From NCBI RefSeq assembly GCF_001439665.1, contig NZ_LMAK01000078.1:62001-126000 (forward strand): 64,000 bases of DNA, written 5' to 3'. The notes below the pieces were generated by a model. It was not told where the DNA came from. It saw only the letters and a list, made by a program, of their open reading frames with translations, and made no database searches. Origin of the DNA: Formosa algae (lineage in GTDB: Bacteria; Bacteroidota; Bacteroidia; Flavobacteriales; Flavobacteriaceae). Shown here piece by piece: positions 51,767 through 60,790 of the stretch (within the stretch, counting starts at the first letter, position 1; the number at the start of each line of letters is the position of its first letter). Position numbers and translations under genes: made by a program.

Positions 51767-52494
51767 TACAACAAGGTTATTTCTTTTAAATTATAAACTT
51801 TTATAATTTCATCTTCTAACAGCACTTTTAAATGACCAAGTTCTGTTACACCAAGAATAAAACCGGCAAACATACTGCCTTCAGCATCTAAAAATGTTGA
51901 AGGCTTATTCTTTTTAAATAATTCGCTTTCGTATTCGTTTTTTATTTTTTTGTACTGTCCGCGTTCAAGCCAAGCAAAACATTCTTTTAATTCTACAAGA
52001 ATGTGATATAATACTTCATCTAAATCAAAAACACGTCCTACCATATTAACTAAAGAAGACGCTTTGGGAAGTCCTACAAAATCTGTCTGATTAACATTTA
52101 CTCCAATACCAAGCACACTGTCTCTAAGTCCGTTTGATGTTACAATATTTTCAATAAGCACTCCACATATTTTCTTATCTGCTGACAAAATGTCGTTAGG
52201 CCATTTTATTTTTACTCGAGGTAATGCCAGTTTTTTCAAAGCTTTATAAATCCCTATAGCGGTAACCATACTAATATAAAACTGCTTTTCTACGGGTACA
52301 AAAGAAACATCTTTAAATACACTAAACATTAGGTTTTTAGCGGTTTCAGACTCCCAAATCGTTCCCATTTGTCCGCGTCCCATGGTCTGTTCTTTAGCGA
52401 CTACTACAGTATAATCTTCAACCATTTCGCAACTACTTAATTGTTTTAAAAAAGTATTGGTTGAATCGATGGCATCAAGTTTGATTATATGCAT
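51763..52494 (-). CDS. birA: Biotin--[acetyl-CoA-carboxylase] ligase
   Basis: BirA attaches biotin to the carrier protein of acetyl-CoA carboxylase. The 243 residues contain the biotin/lipoyl ligase motifs GRGQMGTIWESETAKNLMFS, VKIKWPNDI, and KKICGVLIENI. There is no N-terminal DNA-binding domain, so it is the enzyme-only form rather than the repressor. It is divergent from rsfS. Confidence 0.93.
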   Translation of the reverse strand: MHIIKLDAIDSTNTFLKQLSSCEMVEDYTVVVAKEQTMGRGQMGTIWESETAKNLMFSVFKDVSFVPVEKQFYISMVTAIGIYKALKKLALPRVKIKWPNDILSADKKICGVLIENIVTSNGLRDSVLGIGVNVNQTDFVGLPKASSLVNMVGRVFDLDEVLYHILVELKECFAWLERGQYKKIKNEYESELFKKNKPSTFLDAEGSMFAGFILGVTELGHLKVLLEDEIIKVYNLKEITLLY

Positions 52495-52561
52495 TTATAT
52501 TATTTATGTAGGCAGGATGAAAACTTCTGCAAATTTTAAAGTATAAAGAACTAAAAAATAA

Positions 52562-52569
52562 TAACTTTG
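52562..52569 (+). promoter_or_regulatory. -7 promoter box of rsfS-ftsH
   Basis: TAACTTTG matches TAnnTTTG, 19 bases before the rsfS ATG. Confidence 0.5.
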
Positions 52570-52588
52570 TACAAATTAAATCAAATTA

Positions 52589-52960
52589 ATGGCGAAAGAA
52601 AACACAAATTCAGACTTGCTAATTGCCACCATCTTAAGTGGAATTGAAGATGTTAAAGGAAAAGAAATAAATATTTTAGACTTACGTGAAATTGAAAATA
52701 CGGTTTGTGATTATTTTATAATCTGCGAAGGTACCTCAAACACTCAAGTTAATGCCATTGTAAACGCTGTCCAGAAAAAAGTTAGTAAAGAACTTAAAGA
52801 CAAACCTTGGCACACAGAAGGGCAAGACAATGCCGAATGGGTATTAATAGATTATGTGAATGTTGTAGTTCATGTTTTTCAAAAGCATATCCGCGAATAC
52901 TACGACATTGAAAGCCTATGGGGCGATGCAAAAACAACGATAATTGAAACAAACTATTAG
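52589..52960 (+). CDS. rsfS: Ribosomal silencing factor
   Basis: RsfS (YbeB/Iojap) binds ribosomal protein L14 and blocks subunit joining under starvation. The 123 residues show the family motifs GIEDVKGKEINILDLREIE, DYFIICEGTSNTQVNAI, WHTEGQDNAEWVLIDYVNVVVHVF and YDIESLWGDA. Length is normal. It is 5 bases ahead of ftsH, and both are transcribed from the box at 52562. Confidence 0.95.
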   Translation: MAKENTNSDLLIATILSGIEDVKGKEINILDLREIENTVCDYFIICEGTSNTQVNAIVNAVQKKVSKELKDKPWHTEGQDNAEWVLIDYVNVVVHVFQKHIREYYDIESLWGDAKTTIIETNY

Positions 52961-52965
52961 ATTTA

Positions 52966-54903
52966 ATGGCAAACGAAAAGAAAACTCCAAATAAGAAACC
53001 TAAATTAAATCCGTATTGGATTTACGGAGCTATTATTGCAATCTTTATTGCAATGCAGCTTTTTAACAGTAATAGTTTACAAGACTCTACCACAACTACT
53101 CCATCAGAATTCATGAAATATCTGAGCGATGGTGATATTGAAACTGTAGAAATTGTAAACAAGAGAGAAGCAGATGTTTATTTAACAGATGAAGCTTTAC
53201 AAAAAGAAGAACATAAGAATTCAAAACCGTCTACGTTACTTCCAACAGCATCTAAACAGCCAAATTATAGTTTTGAATTTGGTGATTTACAAAATTTTGA
53301 AAATCAAGTAAATGCTGCAATTAAAGATCAAGGGTTAAAAACTCATGTAGAATACAAAACAGAACAAAACCTAATGGGAGATTTCCTTATTGGTATTCTG
53401 CCTTTTATTCTATTAATAGGAGTTTGGATCTTTATTATGCGTAGAATGTCTTCTGGTGGAGGTGGCGGTGCTGGAGGTCAAATCTTTAACATCGGAAAAT
53501 CTAAAGCTAAATTATTCGATCAGAATACAGACGTTAAAACATCGTTTAAAGATGTAGCCGGTTTAGAAGGTGCTAAAGAAGAAATTCAAGAAATTGTAGA
53601 CTTCCTTAAGAACCCAGAAAAATACACAGCTCTTGGTGGTAAAATACCAAAAGGCGCATTACTTGTAGGCCCTCCAGGAACAGGAAAGACCTTATTAGCA
53701 AAAGCCGTTGCAGGTGAAGCTAAAGTACCGTTCTTCTCTTTATCAGGATCAGATTTCGTAGAGATGTTTGTAGGTGTAGGTGCATCTCGTGTTAGAGATT
53801 TATTTAAACAAGCTAAAGAAAAATCTCCAGCAATTATTTTTATTGATGAAATTGATGCTATTGGACGTGCAAGAGGGAAAAGTAATATGTCTGGATCTAA
53901 CGATGAAAGAGAAAATACTTTAAACCAGTTGTTAACAGAAATGGATGGTTTTGGAACCAACACAAATGTAATTGTGTTAGCTGCAACCAACAGAGCAGAT
54001 GTTTTAGATAGTGCTTTAATGCGTGCCGGTCGTTTTGACAGACAAATTTTTGTTGACTTGCCAGATATTAGAGAACGTGAAGAAATTTTTGAAGTTCATT
54101 TAAAACCTATCAAAAAATCTGAAAATCTTGATACAGATTTCTTAGCAAAACAAACACCAGGTTTCTCTGGAGCAGATATTGCTAATGTATGTAACGAGGC
54201 TGCTTTAATTGCTGCAAGACAAGGTAAAAAAGCTGTAGACAAACAAGATTTCTTAGATGCTGTAGACCGTATTATTGGTGGTTTAGAGAAGAAAAATAAA
54301 ATCATTACACCTAGCGAAAAGAAAGCTATTGCTTTTCATGAAGCTGGTCATGCTACAGTGAGTTGGATGTTAGAACATGCTGCACCTTTAGTAAAAGTTA
54401 CTATAGTACCACGTGGTCGTTCTTTAGGAGCTGCATGGTATTTACCAGAAGAACGCCTAATTGTTAGACCAGAGCAAATGCTAGACGAAATGTGTGCTGC
54501 ATTAGGAGGTCGTGCTGCAGAGAAAGTTATTTTTAATAAAATCTCTACAGGAGCTTTAAGTGATCTTGAAAAAGTGACTAAACAAGCACGAGCAATGGTT
54601 ACCGTTTATGGATTAAGCGATAAAGTTGGAAACTTAACGTATTATGACTCTTCTAGTCAAAACGAATATGGTTTTACAAAACCTTATAGTGAAAAGACTG
54701 CAGAACTTATCGATAAAGAAATATCTGATATTATTGAAAAACAATACGAAAGAGCAATCAAACTTTTAGAAGATAACAAAGACAAACTTACAGAGTTAGC
54801 CGATGTACTTTTAGAAAAAGAAGTTATTTTTAAAGATAACCTTGAGAAAATATTTGGTAAACGCCCTTTTGATCCAGAATTAAAACCCCTTTTAGATAAA
54901 TAA
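52966..54903 (+). CDS. ftsH: ATP-dependent zinc metalloprotease FtsH
   Basis: FtsH is a membrane-bound AAA+ protease that degrades misfolded membrane and regulatory proteins. The 645 residues have two membrane segments (about 18-35 and 140-160), a glycine-rich linker, the AAA module with GPPGTGKTLLAKAVAGEA, IIFIDEIDAIG and the SRH region, and the zinc protease domain with H458-E459-A-G-H462. Length is normal. It is followed by a strong terminator. Confidence 0.97.
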   Translation: MANEKKTPNKKPKLNPYWIYGAIIAIFIAMQLFNSNSLQDSTTTTPSEFMKYLSDGDIETVEIVNKREADVYLTDEALQKEEHKNSKPSTLLPTASKQPNYSFEFGDLQNFENQVNAAIKDQGLKTHVEYKTEQNLMGDFLIGILPFILLIGVWIFIMRRMSSGGGGGAGGQIFNIGKSKAKLFDQNTDVKTSFKDVAGLEGAKEEIQEIVDFLKNPEKYTALGGKIPKGALLVGPPGTGKTLLAKAVAGEAKVPFFSLSGSDFVEMFVGVGASRVRDLFKQAKEKSPAIIFIDEIDAIGRARGKSNMSGSNDERENTLNQLLTEMDGFGTNTNVIVLAATNRADVLDSALMRAGRFDRQIFVDLPDIREREEIFEVHLKPIKKSENLDTDFLAKQTPGFSGADIANVCNEAALIAARQGKKAVDKQDFLDAVDRIIGGLEKKNKIITPSEKKAIAFHEAGHATVSWMLEHAAPLVKVTIVPRGRSLGAAWYLPEERLIVRPEQMLDEMCAALGGRAAEKVIFNKISTGALSDLEKVTKQARAMVTVYGLSDKVGNLTYYDSSSQNEYGFTKPYSEKTAELIDKEISDIIEKQYERAIKLLEDNKDKLTELADVLLEKEVIFKDNLEKIFGKRPFDPELKPLLDK

Positions 54904-54933
54904 TCTATTAAGTAGTTACGCTTAATAGCAGGA

Positions 54934-54972
54934 AAAATCTTAAATTGACCTTTGGTTAATTTAAGATTTTTT
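54934..54972 (+). terminator. Rho-independent terminator after ftsH
   Basis: A stem of about 16-17 bp (54934-54950 with 54954-54970) with a 3-base TTT loop is followed by a T-run. It lies 31 bases after the ftsH stop. Confidence 0.9.
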
Positions 54973-54979
54973 ATCTTTG
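54951..54979 (+). promoter_or_regulatory. Promoter of the LUD-cdsA-psd-ACBP operon, overlapping the ftsH terminator
   Basis: TTTG (54951-54954) lies in the loop of the ftsH terminator hairpin and is followed by 17 bases and TATCTTTG (54972-54979), directly after the T-run. The first gene starts at 55020. Confidence 0.5.
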
Positions 54980-55019
54980 AACAAACCCTATTTAACATAG
55001 ATTAATCGCAGATGTCTTA

Positions 55020-55631
55020 ATGAGTCTATTTAGAAAACTTTTTGGTTCCAAATCAAATAAATCAGAAGAGGAAATAAAATCGGAAGACAGAGGCAAATAC
55101 ATGCCTGAAATAAAACTACCTATAGATGAAAAGTTTACAATAAACTTTAAGGAAAATGGTGGTAAATTTTTGTATTGCGAAAATTTAGATGAAATTTTTC
55201 AAACCCTAGATTATATCATAGAAGAAAACAGTTGGGAAGATAAAAAAATTCTTATTCTGGAAAACGAATTAAAAAAACGTTTTGCTTCATCTAGTTTAAA
55301 CATGGCTAAGCCTAATGATACCGACACAACTTATTTTTTAACAAGTTGTGAAAGCTTAATTGCAGACGATGGTTCATTATTAATTTGTTCTAAACAAATC
55401 GCAGAAAAAAAACTAGCAGATCTTCCAAGTAATTTTATTGTGTTCTCCACTACAAGTCAGATAGTAGGAAGCATAAGTGAAGGGCTACGTAAAATTAAAT
55501 CTAAAAACACGCAAAGAATTCCAACAAATATTACTACAATAAAGCATTTTAAATTAGAAGAGGAAAAAAACTTTATGACCTATGGTAGTAATTCAAAAAA
55601 CCTATATTTGCTGCTTTTAGAAGACCTCTAA
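55020..55631 (+). CDS. LUD domain protein (lactate utilisation-like)
   Basis: The 203-residue protein resembles the LUD (LutC/LutB-like) superfamily seen in lactate utilisation proteins; the substrate here is not known. Motifs include a basic N-terminal region, FFLTSCESLIADDGSLLIC-like strand and turn (DDGSLLICS), LPSNFIVFSTTSQIV and the terminal LEEEKNFMTYGSNSKNLYLL. There is no iron-sulfur cluster domain. It is the first gene of an operon with cdsA, psd and ACBP, starting 1 base before cdsA (gap of 1 base). Confidence 0.72.
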   Translation: MSLFRKLFGSKSNKSEEEIKSEDRGKYMPEIKLPIDEKFTINFKENGGKFLYCENLDEIFQTLDYIIEENSWEDKKILILENELKKRFASSSLNMAKPNDTDTTYFLTSCESLIADDGSLLICSKQIAEKKLADLPSNFIVFSTTSQIVGSISEGLRKIKSKNTQRIPTNITTIKHFKLEEEKNFMTYGSNSKNLYLLLLEDL

Positions 55632-55632
55632 C

Positions 55633-56454
55633 ATGAAAGAAATTCTTACCAGAGCTATTTTTGGTTTTATATACGTTGCTTTATTAATTGGATCTCTTTA
55701 TAATGAGCATGCAGTAACCGTTCTATTTTTTATTTTCGGACTTATATCTATAGGTGAATTTAAGAAACTGATAGACACTCGTACATTTACGCCATACATA
55801 ATCTTTACCATTCTATATTTTGTATTTGGATACTGGCATATGGTCTCTCCAAAACTAGATGGTTTTAATGAAGCTACACAAATACTTCTAGTGCTATCTA
55901 TATTTGTAAATCTATTCCTGATAAAAGATTTATTTTCTAAAAGAGCAATTCCGCTATTTAAATTTAAACGATTTCTACTCACTAGTTTTTACTTATCTAG
56001 CTCATTTGTATTCTTACTTTTGATTGCCCGATTTGGAAACGAATACCTACCTAGCATCATCTTAGGTTCATTTATTTTAGTTTGGGTTAATGATACTTTT
56101 GCCTTTATAGTTGGAAAAAATTTCGGTAGACAGAAATTATTTGAAAAGATATCACCCAAAAAAACAGTTGAAGGTTTTATAGGCGGATTGTTTTTTTCAT
56201 GTGTTGCTAGCTATTTTATTGCTACCTTTACCCAAACTCTTGGTTTTAACCAATGGCTAATATTAGCAATAATTGTTAGTGTTTTTGGTACATTGGGCGA
56301 CTTAGTAGAGTCTAAATTTAAACGTCAGGTAAATGTTAAAGATAGTGGTGTAATTATGCCTGGACATGGCGGATTACTTGATAGATTAGACAGTATTATT
56401 TTTGCAGCACCATTTATTTATTTGTTTTTAAGAATTTTAGATTATGTTTCATAA
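55633..56454 (+). CDS. cdsA: Phosphatidate cytidylyltransferase
   Basis: CdsA makes CDP-diacylglycerol from phosphatidate and CTP in the inner membrane. The 273 residues have multiple membrane segments and the CDP-diglyceride synthetase signature with SPKKTVEGFIGG, GTLGDLVESKFKRQVNVKD and the terminal PGHGGLLDRLDS. Length is normal. It overlaps psd by 11 bases. Confidence 0.95.
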   Translation: MKEILTRAIFGFIYVALLIGSLYNEHAVTVLFFIFGLISIGEFKKLIDTRTFTPYIIFTILYFVFGYWHMVSPKLDGFNEATQILLVLSIFVNLFLIKDLFSKRAIPLFKFKRFLLTSFYLSSSFVFLLLIARFGNEYLPSIILGSFILVWVNDTFAFIVGKNFGRQKLFEKISPKKTVEGFIGGLFFSCVASYFIATFTQTLGFNQWLILAIIVSVFGTLGDLVESKFKRQVNVKDSGVIMPGHGGLLDRLDSIIFAAPFIYLFLRILDYVS

Positions 56455-57094
56455 AGAAGGTTTTAAGATTATTTTAATCACTTTTGTATTAGTAATTGCT
56501 TCATTTTTGGCAATAGATAATTTCATTTCAACCGCTTGGTTAAGAAACGTACTATTTTTTGCATGTTTTGGATTCTTAATACTAATCTTACAATTTTTTA
56601 GAAACCCAAATCGTAAAGGTATTTTAAACGATAATCAAGTATTATCTCCTGTAGATGGTAAAGTTGTAGTTATCGAAGAAGTTTTTGAAAAAGAATATTT
56701 TAAAGAAAAACGCCTACAAGTTAGTGTGTTTATGTCTCCTATAAATGTACACGTTACACGATACCCTATTGGAGGAAAAGTGGTGTTTAGCAAATACCAT
56801 CCTGGTAAATTTTTAGTGGCTTGGCATCCTAAAGCTAGCGAAGAAAACGAACGTACAACAGTGGTCGTTGAAAATAAGATTTTCGGGAAAGTTTTACATC
56901 GCCAAATTGCGGGTGCATTAGCAAAACGAATAGTTAATTATGCTAAAGTTGGGGATGATGCTATACAAGCTAGTGATTCTGGATTTATTAAATTTGGTTC
57001 GAGAGTAGATTTATTTTTACCTTTAGGAACTAAAATAAACGTTAACCTTAACGAGAAAGTTAAAGGAGGACAAAGTATTGTTGCTGAATTATAA
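56444..57094 (+). CDS. psd: Phosphatidylserine decarboxylase (short, archaeal/Bacteroidetes type)
   Basis: Psd decarboxylates phosphatidylserine to phosphatidylethanolamine. The 216-residue precursor has two membrane segments at the N-terminus (about 5-25 and 28-48) and then a soluble domain with LSPVDGKVVVIEEV, VHVTRYPIGGKV, and the self-cleavage site with the glycine-serine in FIKFGSRVDLF that yields the pyruvoyl group. The start ATG overlaps the end of cdsA in another frame. Confidence 0.93.
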   Translation: MFHKEGFKIILITFVLVIASFLAIDNFISTAWLRNVLFFACFGFLILILQFFRNPNRKGILNDNQVLSPVDGKVVVIEEVFEKEYFKEKRLQVSVFMSPINVHVTRYPIGGKVVFSKYHPGKFLVAWHPKASEENERTTVVVENKIFGKVLHRQIAGALAKRIVNYAKVGDDAIQASDSGFIKFGSRVDLFLPLGTKINVNLNEKVKGGQSIVAEL

Positions 57095-57360
57095 TGACTT
57101 CTGAAGAATTAGATATTGACTTTAAGGATGCCGTAGAACGCATTAATAATCTTCCGGGCCCATTTCCAGCAGATTTTCTGTTACGCTTATATGCGTATTA
57201 CAAAAAGGCCACTAACGATTATAATAGACCTAATAGTGGTAAGCCCATTATAAATGCATTTAAAACAAATGCATTATTCCAAGTACAAAACATTACACAA
57301 GACGAAGCTAAGCGCATTTATATCGATCTGGTAAATAACTATAGTTTGTACAGAAAGTAG
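57094..57360 (+). CDS. Acyl-CoA-binding protein
   Basis: The 88-residue protein is a small acyl-CoA-binding protein (ACBP) of the four-helix type, which carries long-chain acyl-CoA in the cytoplasm. Key positions include FLLRLYAYYKKATNDYNR, KPIINAFKTNALFQVQ, and DEAKRIYIDLVNNY. Its start overlaps the psd stop (TAATG). ACBPs are common in eukaryotes and scattered in bacteria; this one accompanies phospholipid genes, which supports a role in acyl-CoA supply to lipid synthesis. Confidence 0.87.
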   Translation: MTSEELDIDFKDAVERINNLPGPFPADFLLRLYAYYKKATNDYNRPNSGKPIINAFKTNALFQVQNITQDEAKRIYIDLVNNYSLYRK

Positions 57361-57463
57361 TATTAAATATTACTGTACTTACAAAGAATGATTACATTCT
57401 TACTTTATCTCGGTTTACGCATTCAACGTTAAGCATTCAACATAAAATTAAGAAACACCATAT

Positions 57464-57499
57464 AAAAAAACCCTTAATGTATAAAGTTAAGGGCTTTTT
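57464..57499. terminator. Bidirectional terminator between ACBP and the phosphatase gene
   Basis: CCCTTAA (57471-57477) pairs with TTAAGGG (57487-57493), flanked by an A-run on the left and a T-run on the right, so it can stop transcription of both converging genes. A short direct repeat GCATTCAAC (57419-57427 and 57433-57441) lies just before it. Confidence 0.8.
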
Positions 57500-57521
57500 G
57501 TATTGTAATATATTACACATA

Positions 57522-59171
57522 TTAATGCTGTAAGACAAACTCTAAAGGCTGACCAGTTGTACCATTTGGAAAGCTAATTCCTAAGAGTCCTGAAATGGTT
57601 GGCGCAATATCTATAATCTCTGTTTTTTGTAAAGTACTACCATGCTTAATACCTTTTCCAAAGAATAATAACGGTACATGTGTATCGTAGTTTAAACCAG
57701 AACCATGAGTAGATCCTGTTTTGCTATATGAAATCACAGCAGGATCGAAAGCAAACAGCACATCTCCCGAACGCTTTTGATTATAGCCGTTTTTCAATAA
57801 AGCTTCCATATCATTTCCGCCGCTTGAAACAGAATAAGCTGGAGTAACATAATAAATATGATCGTAAGCAATTAGTTCATTTGCAATCTCTTGTTGAACG
57901 TCTTCCAACTTTAAATTTAAAACACTTACTTTCTTACGGTTTAAGAAGATTTGATTATTACTTATGTCTTCAATTAAATCTGTAGCACCATATTTTTGTG
58001 CCATAAAGGCATTCAATTTGTCATTAAATGAACTTTTTGCGAAATATCCTGAAGGAACATGTTGAGAATGTAAATACGAAGGAACATCTACAGCACCGTG
58101 ATCTGCGGTTAAAAACACAGTATATTCTCCGTTACCTACATAACTATCTAACATTTTAAATAAACGTGCTAAGTCTTTATCTAGACGGATGTAAGTATCT
58201 TCAACCTCTTTAGAGTTTACACCAAAATTATGTCCGATATAATCTGTAGATGAAAAACTCACTGTTAATACGTCTGTAATATCATCTTTACCTAAATCTT
58301 CACCTTTTATAGCTTCTATTGCGAAATCTGCTACAATACTATTACCGTATGGTGTACTTTTTAAGATGTCGAATCCGTTATTTTCTTTACTTAAAGCTTT
58401 TAAATCATAAGGAAAAGATGCTGTTTTCTTTCCTTTAAATCCACCTTCAAATTCATTTAAATCGTCTCCACTTTCAGTGTATTTCTTGATGTTATAATAC
58501 GTATCCCATTCTTTTAAGTAATTTTTTGCTTTTTTAGACGAATTGAAACTCTTTACCCATTTCGGTAATTCTTCTTGGTAATATGTACTTGAGATAAAAT
58601 CGCCTTGATCTTCACCAAAGAACCAATAAGCCGCATTTGCTGTATGTCCTGCAGGTAATATCGCACCTCTATCTTTAATAGAAATACCTATAGTTTTACC
58701 TTCCATTTGTGTAAACAATCTATTTTCATCTGCAAAAGTAGTTGTCATCATACGGTGAGGCGACATTTTTCCTGCTTTGTTTTCTGTACCAACAGGCGCT
58801 ACGGAAGCATCTTCTGCACAATACACAGAGGCTTTAATTTCTTTATCATACCAATTATTACCAATAATACCGTGATTCATTGGAGAGGTTCCTGTATAAA
58901 TAGAGGCATGTCCAGGAGCTGTATAGGTAGGAATGTAATTAAAATGATTATTTTTACAGTTAAAACCTTCATTCATCATACGCTTAAAACCATCATCACC
59001 ATATTTATCATAGAAGCGTGTTAGGTAATCATAACGCATTTGATCTACCACTATACCCACAACCAATTTTGGTTTCACGTATATGTCTGCAGGTTTTGTG
59101 TCCTGTGTTTGTTGAGCAAAACCAGTTGCAAAGAGCAAGCCGGCCGCAAAACTTAATATTGAATTTTTCAT
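57522..59171 (-). CDS. Alkaline phosphatase, PafA-like
   Basis: This exported phosphatase of the alkaline phosphatase superfamily probably releases phosphate from monoesters in the periplasm. From the ATG at 59171 there are 549 residues: signal peptide about 1-20 (LLFATGFAQQ), D43 in IVVDQMRYD as a metal ligand, the nucleophile T84 in PTYTAPGHASIYTG, DHGAVDVPSYLHSQH, and STHGSG near the C-terminus. This resembles PafA of Flavobacterium meningosepticum-like enzymes. The TTG at 59198 lies in the -7 box and is not the start. No pho genes are near. Confidence 0.88.
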   Translation of the reverse strand: MKNSILSFAAGLLFATGFAQQTQDTKPADIYVKPKLVVGIVVDQMRYDYLTRFYDKYGDDGFKRMMNEGFNCKNNHFNYIPTYTAPGHASIYTGTSPMNHGIIGNNWYDKEIKASVYCAEDASVAPVGTENKAGKMSPHRMMTTTFADENRLFTQMEGKTIGISIKDRGAILPAGHTANAAYWFFGEDQGDFISSTYYQEELPKWVKSFNSSKKAKNYLKEWDTYYNIKKYTESGDDLNEFEGGFKGKKTASFPYDLKALSKENNGFDILKSTPYGNSIVADFAIEAIKGEDLGKDDITDVLTVSFSSTDYIGHNFGVNSKEVEDTYIRLDKDLARLFKMLDSYVGNGEYTVFLTADHGAVDVPSYLHSQHVPSGYFAKSSFNDKLNAFMAQKYGATDLIEDISNNQIFLNRKKVSVLNLKLEDVQQEIANELIAYDHIYYVTPAYSVSSGGNDMEALLKNGYNQKRSGDVLFAFDPAVISYSKTGSTHGSGLNYDTHVPLLFFGKGIKHGSTLQKTEIIDIAPTISGLLGISFPNGTTGQPLEFVLQH

Positions 59172-59195
59172 AAGAAAGAATTGAAATTTTGAATA

Positions 59196-59203
59196 CAAAA
59201 ATA
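59196..59203 (-). promoter_or_regulatory. -7 promoter box of the phosphatase gene
   Basis: The minus strand reads TATTTTTG, matching TAnnTTTG, 24 bases before the ATG at 59171. Confidence 0.45.
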
Positions 59204-59285
59204 AGGTTTTTAAAATCTTTCTTAATTTAAATAATCATTAAATAAGTAATAGTATTTTTTTACTTTAGCAGTTACAAACTATTCT

Positions 59286-60023
59286 ATGAATTATCTACAC
59301 AGTATTGGCACTTATATACTCATGATAATAGAGATTTTCAGAAAACCTACCAAATGGTCGGTGATGAAAAAACTCATTATTAAAGATATCGACGACTTGA
59401 TTATTGGTTCTTTAGGTATTGTTGCATTTATATCTTTCTTTGTTGGAGGAGTTGTTACTATACAAACCGCTTTAAACATGGATAACCCGCTAGTTCCAAA
59501 ATCTTTAATAGGTTTTGCAACCAGGCAATCGGTTATTTTAGAATTTGCTCCAACTTTTATTTCCATTATTATGGCTGGTAAAGTTGGTTCTTTTATTACA
59601 TCCAGTATAGGAACTATGAGAGTTACAGAGCAAATTGATGCCTTGGAGGTTATGGGAATAAACTCGCTTAACTATTTGGTTTTCCCTAAACTTGTGTCTT
59701 TAATGTTATATCCTTTTGTAATTTCAATTTCTATGTTTTTAGGAATTGTTGGAGGACTAGCAGCTTGTGCTTTTGGTGGTTTTGCTACAGTGAATGATTA
59801 TATAACGGGATTACAAGACGATTTTATTCCTTACCATATAATATATGCCTTTATGAAAACTATTGGTTTTGCATTCTTACTAGCAACAATCCCTTCGTAT
59901 CATGGTTTTTATATGAAAGGAGGCGCACTAGATGTAGGTAAAGCAAGTACAGTCTCTTTTGTTTGGACCAGTGTTGCCATAATTACATTAAATTTTATAC
60001 TAACTCAAATCCTGTTAAGTTAA
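59286..60023 (+). CDS. mlaE: MlaE-type ABC transporter permease
   Basis: MlaE is the inner-membrane permease of the lipid-asymmetry transporter that moves phospholipids between outer and inner membranes. The 245 residues have five or six membrane segments and the family motifs FVGGVVTIQTALNM, EFAPTFISIIMAGKVGSFIT and TEQIDALEVMGINSLNYLVFPK. It overlaps mlaF by one base (TAATG at 60021-60025). No substrate-binding MlaD (MCE) gene is next to it in this window. Confidence 0.92.
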   Translation: MNYLHSIGTYILMIIEIFRKPTKWSVMKKLIIKDIDDLIIGSLGIVAFISFFVGGVVTIQTALNMDNPLVPKSLIGFATRQSVILEFAPTFISIIMAGKVGSFITSSIGTMRVTEQIDALEVMGINSLNYLVFPKLVSLMLYPFVISISMFLGIVGGLAACAFGGFATVNDYITGLQDDFIPYHIIYAFMKTIGFAFLLATIPSYHGFYMKGGALDVGKASTVSFVWTSVAIITLNFILTQILLS

Positions 60024-60790
60024 TGATTGAAGTTAAAGATTTACAAAAATCATTCGGGGATGCTCATATCTTAAAAGGCATTAGTACCACTTTTGATAAA
60101 GGAAAAACAAACCTTATTATCGGACAAAGTGGCTCTGGTAAAACTGTATTTTTAAAATGCTTACTAGGCTTATTTAATTATGAAGAAGGTAGTATTTCTT
60201 ATGAAGGACGAATTTTTTCTAAATTATCTGACGAACAGAAACGCGATTTAAGATCTGAAATAGGAATGGTATTTCAAGGCAGTGCACTATTCGACTCCAT
60301 GACTATTGTAGAAAACGTAAAATTCCCTTTGCGTATGTTTACAAAACTTAGTGAAAGTGAAATGGACGACCGTGCAAATTTTGTTTTAAAACGTGTGAAT
60401 TTAGAAAATGCTCACAACAAATTACCTTCTGAAGCTTCCGGAGGTATGCAAAAACGTGTTGCTATTGCACGTGCTATAGTAAACAAACCAAAATACCTTT
60501 TTTGTGACGAACCTAATTCTGGCCTGGATCCAAAAACAGCTATAGTCATAGATAATCTAATTCAAGAAATTACAGACGAATACGATATTACTACTGTAAT
60601 TAATACACATGACATGAATTCTGTTATGGAAATAGGCGAAAAAATTGTCTTTCTAAAAGATGGATTAAAAGCTTGGGAAGGTTCTAACGAAACCATTTTT
60701 AAAACCGACAATGAAGTTGTTACAGACTTTGTATACTCTTCAGAGCTATTTAAAAAGGTAAGAAAAATGTATATCGAAGAAAACCTTTAG
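60023..60790 (+). CDS. mlaF: MlaF-type ABC transporter ATPase
   Basis: MlaF powers the lipid transporter with ATP. From the ATG at 60023 there are 255 residues: Walker A GQSGSGKT, Q-loop FQGSALFDSM, ABC signature SGGMQKRVAIARAI, Walker B YLFCDEPNSGLDP, and H-loop NTHDMNSVME. The frame also opens at 59963 but that reading lies inside mlaE and adds no family sequence. The stop overlaps the stop of the convergent DUF389 gene. Confidence 0.93.
   Translation: MIEVKDLQKSFGDAHILKGISTTFDKGKTNLIIGQSGSGKTVFLKCLLGLFNYEEGSISYEGRIFSKLSDEQKRDLRSEIGMVFQGSALFDSMTIVENVKFPLRMFTKLSESEMDDRANFVLKRVNLENAHNKLPSEASGGMQKRVAIARAIVNKPKYLFCDEPNSGLDPKTAIVIDNLIQEITDEYDITTVINTHDMNSVMEIGEKIVFLKDGLKAWEGSNETIFKTDNEVVTDFVYSSELFKKVRKMYIEENL

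Noticed and set aside
53586-53990. Minus-strand open frame within ftsH
   Set aside because: It is a shadow of the AAA domain coding sequence.
59963-60022. Longer mlaF reading inside mlaE
   Set aside because: The extra 20 residues overlap mlaE and precede the ordinary ABC ATPase start; TAATG coupling supports 60023.
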